Shown piece after piece: positions 56,065 through 63,062 of a stretch of DNA of 64,000 nucleotides; within the stretch, counting starts at the first letter, position 1, and every line of letters begins with the position of its first letter. A program made the position numbers and the translations under genes. The notes under the pieces were generated by a model. It saw only the letters and a program-made list of their open reading frames with translations, was not told the origin of the DNA and searched no databases. The DNA is from CAVVEQ01 sp963804865 (lineage in GTDB: Bacteria; Chloroflexota; Anaerolineae; Anaerolineales; Anaerolineaceae): the NCBI GenBank assembly GCA_963804865.1, contig CAWDSH010000001.1, positions 930,001 to 994,000 on the forward strand, given 5' to 3'.

Positions 56065-56559
56065 TCAAAGATATACGGCCAGGTTGATATCCACCGTTGG
56101 TTCCCCGGTCGCAGGCATCTGGTCGCGCCAACCAGTTTCTTTCAACCCGGCGCACGTATCGATATAGACATAATCCACGGTATAGTCGCCTTCAAAATAA
56201 AGCGTACCATCCGATGGAACTCCCCATGTTTCAGCTTGAATATCATTGATTGCGGTTTGGATGGGATTGTCGGATTCGAAGCAGTTGGGTGCGCCGAAGC
56301 ATTCTCCTATGAACATGTAATGGTATTCAATAGTCCCTACTTTGAAATAGGGATCATTGCCTGCCAGCAGCTCCCCGGCTTCTTCCGTTGCCAGCGAAAC
56401 CGGCTCGCCATCCTCATCCGCCAGCACCACCCCGGCTTCCGCCAGGGCTTCAGGGAGTGCGGTCTCAACCGGTTCTTCTTCTGGAACCGGCGGCACCTCG
56501 TCCTGCGCGAAGGCCGGCGAGGCAAACAAAAATGCCGCCGCAGTGCCATCAATACGCAC
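56065..56559 (-). CDS. Paralogue G, leader segment
   Basis: Leader domain and start of helix; meaningful from AAAFLFASPAFAQDEVPPVP. True translation start is the ATG at 56594 in another frame. Confidence 0.5.
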   Translation of the reverse strand: MRIDGTAAAFLFASPAFAQDEVPPVPEEEPVETALPEALAEAGVVLADEDGEPVSLATEEAGELLAGNDPYFKVGTIEYHYMFIGECFGAPNCFESDNPIQTAINDIQAETWGVPSDGTLYFEGDYTVDYVYIDTCAGLKETGWRDQMPATGEPTVDINLAVYL

Positions 56560-56716
56560 AGCGGCAGCGTTATGCTCAAGGTCTTTTGTTTCATCAAATT
56601 TCCTCCAAGAAAAGTTTAATAGGAACAGTGAATTCTCAACTGAAGTTATTCAAGATTTGAATTTTTGAGGTCGGGTTTGGTTTCCCCCTTTCATTTATGG
56701 AAATTCACACTTAATC

Positions 56717-56788
56717 ATTATAGCGAGTTGTCCTGACAATTCAATGACTTGCCAGCCTTTTTGGGCTAACTGACAAGCAACTGTAAGG
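56717..56788 (-). promoter_or_regulatory. Promoter of beta-helix gene G
   Basis: Minus strand: -35 TTGAAT (56744-56739), 16-bp spacer, TATAAT (56722-56717). Only the first part of the upstream box, CCTTACA (56788-56782), is kept, but at the same distance (44). Leader about 115 bases. Confidence 0.75.
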
Positions 56789-56837
56789 TCGAAGATCGCT
56801 GGATTATTGCATTTTGATGCCGTTTCTCTCTTATTTC

Positions 56838-57124
56838 GTAGGGGCACGGCATGATGAAATATCAACCCAAGCACCTCCACCTTCCACCGTGCCCCAATCG
56901 TTTGTCATTGCGAGGAACGAAGTGACGAAGCAATCTCACCTCGAATCGTCAATCGATCTCGACCCCTTCGCAATGTAGGGGCACAGCAAGCTGTGCCCAG
57001 CTTGCCGTGCCCAATCTCCCCACCCTCTTTTTGTCATTGCGAGACCTTTCCCCTTCCCTCCCTAAATGTCGAGCATTTGGGGAGGGTGCCTGAAAGGCGG
57101 GAGGAGCTCTTTGGCAATCTCACC
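56838..57124. repeat. Cluster of dispersed repeats
   Basis: GTAGGGGCACGGCATGATG with CCGTGCCCC (56838-56894); ATTGCGAGGAACGAAGTGAC with GAAGCAATCTCAC (56905-56938), a near-perfect palindrome; GTAGGGGCACAGC with GTGCCC (56977-57010); and an ATTGCGAG copy (57031-57124) interrupted by CTCCCTAAATG...GCATTTGGGGAGGG and CCTGAAAGGCGGGAGG. These are non-coding. Confidence 0.7.
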
Positions 57125-57166
57125 CAGAGTCATCACCAATGATGATTTTTCTTTCTATCCGCCTGC

Positions 57167-57195
57167 TTGACAAAATAGAATAAATGTTCTATAAT
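57167..57195 (+). promoter_or_regulatory. Consensus sigma70 promoter
   Basis: TTGACA (57167-57172), exactly 17 bases, TATAAT (57190-57195): both hexamers are perfect consensus. The nearest gene begins 230 bases downstream. Confidence 0.85.
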
Positions 57196-57201
57196 ATATC
57201 T

Positions 57202-57362
57202 TGGCACTTCTGCACCTTAACATTCATCCCCGTCTGCGCCACAGCCCAAAAAGCAAACATTAAGATTGATTTCCATAAAACAATTCTTAATATTGTTCTG
57301 GCCAATCACTTAGATGTAGGATCTATTGAGTAAATTCAAAATGAGAATTGTTTCTTTTTTTT
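57202..57362 (+). ncRNA. Candidate small RNA or attenuated leader
   Basis: A transcript from the consensus promoter would run about 160 bases to a T8 run (57355-57362). AAACAATTCT (57278-57287) and AGAATTGTTT (57344-57353) are perfectly complementary and the second is next to the T-run; a competing local stem AATTC/GAATT (57333-57349) overlaps it. No open frame is visible. Either an sRNA or a leader with a switchable terminator. Confidence 0.35.
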
Positions 57363-57408
57363 CAGGATCAATTCCTTCTCTTTCTGTCATTCTGGGTTTT
57401 TCAACCCT

Positions 57409-57417
57409 TGCTATAAT
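57409..57417 (+). promoter_or_regulatory. Extended -10 promoter placing the start at the ATG
   Basis: TGCTATAAT (57409-57417) is a perfect extended -10. The expected transcription start coincides with the ATG at 57426, and there is no ribosome site, so a leaderless mRNA is likely. No good -35 is seen. Confidence 0.45.
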
Positions 57418-57425
57418 CTGATGAT

Positions 57426-59039
57426 ATGAAAAAGGAAAAGCAACTCTCGCGCTCCCCCATCCGCCGGCTGCACTCTGACCAGTACCTGCTCCTCACCCTG
57501 CTCAGCTTCGCCTTCTCCGTGGCTGCCACGCGCCTCTTCCTGGAGCTCACTGGTTACCCCCAGATCGGTGGCGGCGAGTTGCATATCGCCCACGTGCTCT
57601 GGGGCGGCGTGCTCCTCTTCCTCGCTGCCCTCCTGCCCCTGGTCTTTGCCGGGCGTTGGGCGCGCATCACCGCTGCCATCCTGGCGGGGTTGGGCGTGGG
57701 GCTCTTCATCGACGAGGTCGGCAAGTTCATCACCAGCAGCAACGATTACTTTCACCCCTCCGCCGCCCCCATCGTCTACGCCGTCTTCCTGCTCACCCTG
57801 CTGCTCTACAGCATCGTCTCCCGCAGCCGCAAGTCCGATGCCCGCACCGGGCTCTACGCCATCCTCACCCAGCTCGAGGAGGTGGTCGACCGTACCCTCT
57901 CCTCTGAAGAGCGTGAAGCGATGCTCGCGCGTCTAAAGAAGATCCGCAAGAGCGGCGCCGAGCGCGACCTGGTGGACCTGGCTGCCGTGCTCGAGGTCTA
58001 TCTCACCAAGCACGATCTGCAGCTCGCCCCACCCGAATTCGATTTCTGGATCCGCCTGCGCAATGGGTGGTCCAAAGTCGAGAAGAAACTTTTTCCCCGC
58101 GGGCGCTTTCGCGCCATCCTGATCGGTGTCCTGCTCGGTTATGGCGTCTGGTCCATCTTCCTCACCGCCGGTGCGTTTCTCAAGATCGATAACCAGGAAG
58201 AGCTGCAGCGCTTCATCAACGACCTGATGGCAAATCGCCTGGTGCGCAGCACCACCAGCCTCACCTGGTTCGAAGCCCGCATGGCGCTTGAAGGCGCGCT
58301 GGGGCTGGCCATCATCCTGGCAGCCGTCCTATGGATCTTCGGCGCCGAGAAGCGTGCGTCCGCCCTCGCCTACGCCGCCCTGCTGCTCTCCATCACCGTG
58401 GTCAACCTGATCGTCTTCTACTTCGACCAGTTCTCCACCATCGGCGTCGCAGCCGTCCAGTTCCTCCTGCTTCTCGGCAGTCCTGCGTTACCGCCAGCGC
58501 TTCCTCCCCTCAAAATGAGCGCCCCTCCCCTGCCCATCCCCGAATCCTACTGGGTGATCCCGGGTCAGCTGCTTGCCGGGCGATATCCCGGTGCTTTATC
58601 CGAAACGGAAACCCGTCTCAAGCTCACCCGCTTCCTCGACCACGGCATCAATCGCTATACCGACCTGACTCAAAAAGGGGATATCCTGGCTTACCAGCCT
58701 TATCTCGAAGAGCTCGCCGCCGAAAAGGGCATGCAGGTTGACTATCAGCGCTTCCCCATCTCCGACCTTGGCATCCCCACCGTCCCCGGCATGACAGCTA
58801 TTCTCGATTGGATCGATGCCGGGATGCAGGCTGGCGGGAAGGTCTATGTCCACTGTTTTGGGGGAGTCGGTCGCACCGGTGTTGTCGTTGGTTGTCACCT
58901 CGTGCGTCACGGCATGACCGGTGAGCAGGCCCTTGAGCGCATTGCTGTTCTCCGCCGCGATATGCCCGGCTGGTGGATGCGCTCGCCCGAAATGGAAGAT
59001 CAGCGCGAGATGGTCCTCCGTTGGCAGGTCGGCAAATAA
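57426..59039 (+). CDS. Membrane protein fused to a dual-specificity/tyrosine phosphatase domain
   Basis: 537 residues. The N-terminal 370 residues are an uncharacterised membrane region with about seven helices, split by a soluble charged stretch (about 140-225; LSSEEREAMLARLKKIRK). The C-terminal 160 residues are a protein-tyrosine-phosphatase-like domain: ESYWVIPGQLLAGRYPG, GINRYTDLTQ and the signature VHCFGGVGRTGVVVGCHLV with nucleophilic Cys and Arg (HCxxGxxRT). The domain resembles bacterial dual-specificity phosphatases acting on phosphotyrosine or small phosphates. Such a fusion suggests a membrane-tethered phosphatase, substrate unknown. Confidence 0.8.
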   Translation: MKKEKQLSRSPIRRLHSDQYLLLTLLSFAFSVAATRLFLELTGYPQIGGGELHIAHVLWGGVLLFLAALLPLVFAGRWARITAAILAGLGVGLFIDEVGKFITSSNDYFHPSAAPIVYAVFLLTLLLYSIVSRSRKSDARTGLYAILTQLEEVVDRTLSSEEREAMLARLKKIRKSGAERDLVDLAAVLEVYLTKHDLQLAPPEFDFWIRLRNGWSKVEKKLFPRGRFRAILIGVLLGYGVWSIFLTAGAFLKIDNQEELQRFINDLMANRLVRSTTSLTWFEARMALEGALGLAIILAAVLWIFGAEKRASALAYAALLLSITVVNLIVFYFDQFSTIGVAAVQFLLLLGSPALPPALPPLKMSAPPLPIPESYWVIPGQLLAGRYPGALSETETRLKLTRFLDHGINRYTDLTQKGDILAYQPYLEELAAEKGMQVDYQRFPISDLGIPTVPGMTAILDWIDAGMQAGGKVYVHCFGGVGRTGVVVGCHLVRHGMTGEQALERIAVLRRDMPGWWMRSPEMEDQREMVLRWQVGK

Positions 59040-59063
59040 AAAAGGCGCTGTAAGCAGCGCCTT
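59036..59063 (-). terminator. Terminator of the mop/tup operon, shared with the phosphatase gene
   Basis: AAGGCGCTG, TAAG, CAGCGCCTT (59042-59063). On the minus strand the stem runs into TTTTTTATTT, a good terminator for the gene ending at 59091; it also lies just past the phosphatase stop on the plus strand. Confidence 0.85.
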
Positions 59064-59090
59064 AAACGAAACCTCGATGGATCTCAGGGA

Positions 59091-59300
59091 TCAATCAACC
59101 GCGACCATCACGTTGGATGCCTTGATCACCGCGTAACAATCCTTGCCAACCACCAATCCGAGAGTCTCGACCGAGCTCTTGGTGATCACCGAAACCACCT
59201 CAATTCCACCCGGCAGCTCGATGATGACCTCCGAGTTGACCGCCCCCGCGTTGATCTTCTTGACCTTGCCCTTTAACACGTTGCGTGCGCTGAGTCTCAT
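59091..59300 (-). CDS. Molybdopterin-binding Mop/TOBE protein (molbindin)
   Basis: 69 residues forming a single TOBE/Mop domain: LSARNVLKGKVKKINAGAVN, SEVIIELPGG, VSVITKSSVETLGL and CYAVIKASNVMVAVD match molbindins, which store or buffer molybdate or tungstate in the cytoplasm. GGAGGAAAC lies just upstream. It is the last gene of the tungstate uptake cluster, 83 bases after the ATPase gene. Confidence 0.92.
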   Translation of the reverse strand: MRLSARNVLKGKVKKINAGAVNSEVIIELPGGIEVVSVITKSSVETLGLVVGKDCYAVIKASNVMVAVD

Positions 59301-59383
59301 GTTTCCTCCTTCTGTCTATACCCTCATTCTAGCCAGCAAGTGCCTGGTTGGCAATGCCGCAATCGAAAATGTATAGACCTGGC

Positions 59384-60115
59384 TTAATACACCATCTCAC
59401 CGCGTACAAAAGCGCCGGTCCGCGCATCCCTGGGCTTTTCGAAGAAGGTCTTGCTATCCGCCACCTCGACGATCTTGCCGTCCAGCAGGAATGCCGCCCG
59501 CGTTCCCAGCCGGTGCGCCTGGAACACGTTGTGGGTGACCATGACGATCGTGGTGCCGTTGTCCCGGTTCAGGTCCTGTACGATCTGCTCGATGAGACCC
59601 ACGTTGTAAGGATCGAGGTTGGCGGTCGGCTCATCCAGCAGCAGCACATCCGGCGAAAAGACGATCGCCCTGGCCAGCGCCACGCGCTGCGCTTCCCCGC
59701 CGGAGAGAGTCCTCACCGATTCGTGTGCCAGGGAACCAAGCCCCACCATCTCCAACGCTGCCATGGCTTTATCACGTGTGCCATCCAGCTTACGCAGCTT
59801 CAGCCCGAAGCAGACGTTATCCAGCACGCTCATGCGCATCAACAGCGGGTGTTGAAAGACGGTCGTGATCCTTCGCCGGGTTTCCAGCTCGGGCATCTTG
59901 TTGGCTGAAAAAGACTTGCCCTCAAAGGTTATTTTTCCTGAAGTGGGCGGTTCGAGGAAGTTAAGCAAACGGAGCAGAGTGCTCTTACCCGATCCGCTGG
60001 GACCCACCAGGGTTAGCCTCTCACCGGGTTCGATCCTCAGATGCTCAAGTTCCAGCTTGAACCTGTGGTTGTAGGATTTCACGACATGGGAAAGCTCGTA
60101 AACTGGGGCGCTCAT
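59384..60115 (-). CDS. tupC: Tungstate/molybdate ABC transporter ATP-binding protein
   Basis: 243 residues. Walker A GPSGSGKST, Q-loop TVFQHPLLMR, signature LSGGEAQR, Walker B VLLLDEPTANLDP, switch MVTHN. The closest family is TupC/WtpC, the ATPase of tungstate importers, in agreement with the TupA/TupB-type neighbours. It has no C-terminal TOBE regulatory domain; the separate Mop gene may substitute. The start overlaps the permease stop by four bases. Confidence 0.88.
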   Translation of the reverse strand: MSAPVYELSHVVKSYNHRFKLELEHLRIEPGERLTLVGPSGSGKSTLLRLLNFLEPPTSGKITFEGKSFSANKMPELETRRRITTVFQHPLLMRMSVLDNVCFGLKLRKLDGTRDKAMAALEMVGLGSLAHESVRTLSGGEAQRVALARAIVFSPDVLLLDEPTANLDPYNVGLIEQIVQDLNRDNGTTIVMVTHNVFQAHRLGTRAAFLLDGKIVEVADSKTFFEKPRDARTGAFVRGEMVY

Positions 60116-60775
60116 TCCTCAACCGTCCTTCCCTGCAGCAGGAGCACCATCAGGTTGATCAGAAAGGCGATTGCCAGCAGGGTAAATCCCAGCCACATGG
60201 CGAGTGAGAAATTCCCCTTGCGTGTCTCCAACACGATGGCGGTGGTGAGCACGCGCGTCTGCCCCTCCACGTTGCCCCCCACCAGCATCACCGCCCCGAC
60301 CTCGGAAATGATGCTTCCGAAACCGGCGATCACCGCCAGGATCACCCCCCTGCGTGCTTCCCAGAGAATGGCTCTTACAGTCTGCGCGCTGTTCGCGCCC
60401 AGCGAGCGGATCTGGAACTGCATCCCCGCGGGTACGTCCATCACCGCCGACATCGTCAACCCGGAGACCAGTGGCAGGGCAATGATCACTTCTGCCAGGA
60501 TCATCGCGGATGGGGTGAAAAGCTGCGGTACAATGGCAAGATTGAGCTTGCCGAGGAAACTGGAACGGGAAAGCAACAGGTAGACGAACAAGCCAACCAC
60601 CACCGGAGGCAAGCCCATCCCGGTATAAAGCAGCGCAGTGACAAATTTGCGTGCCTTGAAACGCTCTGAAACCGATCCATGCGCCCAGCGGGATGCCGAT
60701 GATCGAGCTGATCACCAGCGCGGTGCCGGACACATAAAATGAAAGCAGGAGAATTTCCAGGTAAGAAGAAACCAT
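60112..60775 (-). pseudogene. tupB: Tungstate ABC transporter permease, one frameshift
   Basis: About 221 codons with five to six membrane helices. The first part (MVSSYLEILLLSFYVSGTAL to WIGFRAFQGTQ) and the second (ARKFVTALLYTGMGLPPVVV to LLLQGRTVEE) are in different frames. Removing one T in GCGTTTCAAGG near 60655 gives RAFKARKFVTALLYTGMG, the expected TupB sequence. The permease EAA-like stretch ILWEARRGVILAVIAGFG is intact. A single indel in an operon gene with intact partners suggests a base-calling error. Confidence 0.82.
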
Positions 60776-60815
60776 TATTGAGTATCTATATCCTCCTGCG
60801 TTTCATTCTTAAAAA

Positions 60816-61719
60816 TTATTCCGCAGGATGGTCAACCAGCCACAGGGCTGAACTCGGCGTGAACAAAGATTGCCCGAAAGTATCCAGACCAAATTCAGCA
60901 ATCTTTTCTTGGGCCGAAACCGAGATGATCCAATCGATGAACTGATTGGCAAGGTCAGCTTTAATGGCGGAATTCTTGGCAGGGTTGACGGCGATCACAC
61001 CATAGGGATTGAACAGGGCAGCATCACCTTCCACCATGATATCCAGTTTCAAACCAGCCTGCTTACGAGTAAGATAAGTGGCGCGGTCGCTCAAGGTGTA
61101 AGCTTGCTGCTCATCCGTCATGGTCAATACATCACCCATCCCCTGGCCTGACGAAACATACCATTTTCCCTCAGGGGTGATCTCCGCCTTGGTCCAAACA
61201 GATTTCTCCTTGTTATGTGTCCCGGAATCATCGCCTCTTGAAATGAATGTCGATTTGGTCTCCGCCAGCTTCTTGAAGGCATCCACAGCGTTGGTCAAAC
61301 CCTTGATGCCTGCAGGATCGTTGACTGGTCCCAGGATGACGAAATCGTTGTACATCACATCTTCGCGGCGGATGCCGTCACCGGCAGCCATGAAATCCTT
61401 CTCAGCGGCTGGTGAATGAACCAGAAGGACATCAGCATTGCCATCCTTGCCCAACTGGAGCGCCTGTCCAGCTGCCTACAGCAATCACCTTAAAAGTGAC
61501 ACCTGTCTCTTCCGTGAACATGGGAAGAAGATAATCCAGCAGACCGGAATCCTGCGTGCTTGTGGTGGTCGCCAGGATCAACTCCTGGGGAACCACGGGT
61601 ACTTCGGTGGCAGGAATTTCAGTTGGAACTTCAGTCGCAACCGGTGGCGGTGCTTCGGTTGGTATGGCCTGGCACGCGCACAAAGTAAATAGCATCGTCA
61701 TAAAAATTAATTTCTTCAT
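60816..61719 (-). pseudogene. tupA: Tungstate-binding lipoprotein, one frameshift
   Basis: About 300 codons. Lipoprotein signal ending LCAC, Pro/Thr/Glu linker, then the oxyanion-binding fold: ELILATTTSTQDSGLLDYLL and, in another frame, LGKDGNADVLLVHSPAAEKDF, FVILGPVNDPAG, STFISRGDDSGTHNKEKSVW. The TTTSTQDSGLLD and SRGDDSGTH stretches are TupA ligand motifs. One extra base near 61477 (GGCAGCTGGACAG) separates the frames; its removal gives the expected VGTGQALQLGKDG-like run. The downstream 212-codon frame (60816-61454) is uninterrupted. Confidence 0.85.
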
Positions 61720-61753
61720 GGTTCATTCCTTTTCATAGTGTATAGTTGTATTG

Positions 61754-61796
61754 GTACATTCGTACATATTTTATTCATTCTATATAAATCCGTCAA
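61754..61796 (-). promoter_or_regulatory. tupA promoter with operator-like palindrome
   Basis: Minus strand: -35 TTGACG (61796-61791), 17-bp spacer, -10 TAAAAT (61773-61768). GTACATTCGTAC (61754-61765) covers the expected start site and is the likely operator for the divergently encoded regulator. Confidence 0.6.
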
Positions 61797-61810
61797 GGTA
61801 AATTTAATGT

Positions 61811-61839
61811 TTGCCAACCTATATTGAAAGCACTATACT
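61811..61839 (+). promoter_or_regulatory. Promoter of the divergent regulator gene (leaderless)
   Basis: TTGCCA (61811-61816), 17-bp spacer, TATACT (61834-61839). Transcription should begin at 61846-61847, the A of the ATG. No ribosome site precedes the ATG. Confidence 0.6.
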
Positions 61840-61846
61840 TAATTTC

Positions 61847-62941
61847 ATGGATGAACGCTCGCTTTACCAGCAGATCACGGATGCTCTCCGCCAGCAGGTT
61901 CTGGAAGGACAGCTAAAGCCTGGAGACCAATTGCCACCCATCCGGCAGCTGGCAAAACAATGGAATTGCACTCTGGGCACAGTGCAGCATGCTTATCAGG
62001 AACTTGTAAAACAAGGGATCGTCATCAGCCGGCAAGGCCAGGGCACGCGCGTTGTGGAACGACCTGCGTTACGCGATGATGCCATGCTACGCAAGGCAGC
62101 CCTGGTTCACAAGGCCGAATCCTATTTGCTGGAAGCGGTCAATACAGGGTACACAGCCGTGGAGGCTGAACAGGCATTAAGGCTGGCGATGGATCGCTGG
62201 AGGGTCATTGAGCAGGCTCCCAGGCCACTGGAAAGGAAGATTCTCCGCTTCGCAGGAAGTCATGATTTGGCAATTGCCTGGATGGCATCCCATTATGAAC
62301 AAATTGACCCATCCTTTTCTTTACATCTCAATTTTTCCGGCAGCCTTGGCGGATTGATCGCTCTCGCCGAAGGTAAATCCGACCTGGCGGGTTGCCATCT
62401 CTGGGACGAGGAAACCAACGATTACAACTTTGCTTATGTCCGAAAATTGCTGCCTGGGAAAATAGTAGCTCTGGTGACCCTGGCAGAAAGGAATCTAGGA
62501 CTGGTCCTCCCTCCCAACAATCCTCAAAAGGTATATGGATTAGCGGATCTGACTAAATCAGGGGTTGTATTCATCAATCGCCAGACCGGTTCTGGAACCC
62601 GGGTCTGGCTTGATTACCAGCTTAAGAAATTTGGGATAGATATCAGGAAGATCAAAGGGTTTTCAAATGAGCGCTCCACCCACTCGGAGATCGCCCAGGA
62701 GATCGCTGATGGGAAAGCCAGCGCAGGTTTAGGATTGGAAGCAGCGGCCCGTGGTTTTGGGCTTGATTTCATTTTTCTAACACGCGAGAGATATGACCTG
62801 GTAATCCCAAAAGAGAATTTTGATCGCCCGTCGTTTCAGCGAATGGTTGCCTGGCTCCAAAAACCTGCAGCGTTGAAAACTATCGACGAAATTGCTGGCT
62901 ACGAAACTTCCATGACAGGACAAATACGCTGGTGTCAATAA
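61847..62941 (+). CDS. GntR-type HTH fused to a periplasmic-binding-protein-like domain, likely tungstate/molybdate regulator
   Basis: 364 residues. Residues 1-75 are a GntR winged helix (MDERSLYQQITDALRQQVLE, GDQLPPIRQLAKQWNCTLGT, VQHAYQELVKQGIV). After a helical linker, residues about 130-355 form a type-2 periplasmic-binding-protein-like domain (ILRFAGSHDLAIAWMASHYE, FSGSLGGLIALAEGKSDLAG, VFINRQTGSGTRVWLD) like those in molybdate-responsive regulators. Divergent position to tupA and the domain type suggest it senses tungstate or molybdate directly and controls the transporter, in place of ModE/TunR. A TTG at 61811 is in frame but lies in the promoter. Confidence 0.82.
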   Translation: MDERSLYQQITDALRQQVLEGQLKPGDQLPPIRQLAKQWNCTLGTVQHAYQELVKQGIVISRQGQGTRVVERPALRDDAMLRKAALVHKAESYLLEAVNTGYTAVEAEQALRLAMDRWRVIEQAPRPLERKILRFAGSHDLAIAWMASHYEQIDPSFSLHLNFSGSLGGLIALAEGKSDLAGCHLWDEETNDYNFAYVRKLLPGKIVALVTLAERNLGLVLPPNNPQKVYGLADLTKSGVVFINRQTGSGTRVWLDYQLKKFGIDIRKIKGFSNERSTHSEIAQEIADGKASAGLGLEAAARGFGLDFIFLTRERYDLVIPKENFDRPSFQRMVAWLQKPAALKTIDEIAGYETSMTGQIRWCQ

Positions 62942-62954
62942 GAAAACATTGATT

Positions 62955-63050
62955 TCAACCAGCGCTCTGCACCAGCGCAAAAGCCAGTGAAAACAGGACG
63001 ATCAGTACGGTGATTACAATCACCAGAATTCGGGCAACTCGCATGCGCAT
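62955..63050 (-). CDS. Candidate 31-residue single-helix membrane peptide
   Basis: ATG 63050, GGGAGAAAT upstream; peptide MRMRVARILVIVITV then LIVLFSLAFALVQSAG. A positively charged start and one hydrophobic helix. It begins 13 bases after the flavoprotein stop, so it could be co-translated with it, as seen for small membrane partner proteins. No homologue recognised. Confidence 0.4.
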   Translation of the reverse strand: MRMRVARILVIVITVLIVLFSLAFALVQSAG

Positions 63051-63062
63051 GCTATTTCTCCC

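Larger units (their letters stand above)
51629..56594 (-). pseudogene. Beta-helix paralogue G with an inserted PPC domain, degraded 5' half
   Basis: About 1650 codons. ATG 56594 has GGAGG seven bases upstream. A base appears lost near 56540 within the signal peptide (expected MALAAAFLFASPAFAQDE). The leader is diverged: LAEAGVVLADEDGEPVSLA, GNDPYFKVGTIEYHY, with CFGAPNC. The stretch 55863-56090 is badly scrambled, and shifts also lie near 55830, 55250-55310 and 54575. The last 2.9 kb (54541-51629) is open. A PPC domain (about 53800-54120) interrupts the coils. Ends with TLYFGNNASDDGYGNLFI. Confidence 0.78.

Noticed and set aside
25467..56594. Regular repeats suggesting a CRISPR array
   Set aside because: Periodicity is of protein coils (about 20-25 codons per turn) with degenerate bases; there are no identical 25-37 bp repeats with unique spacers and no cas genes.
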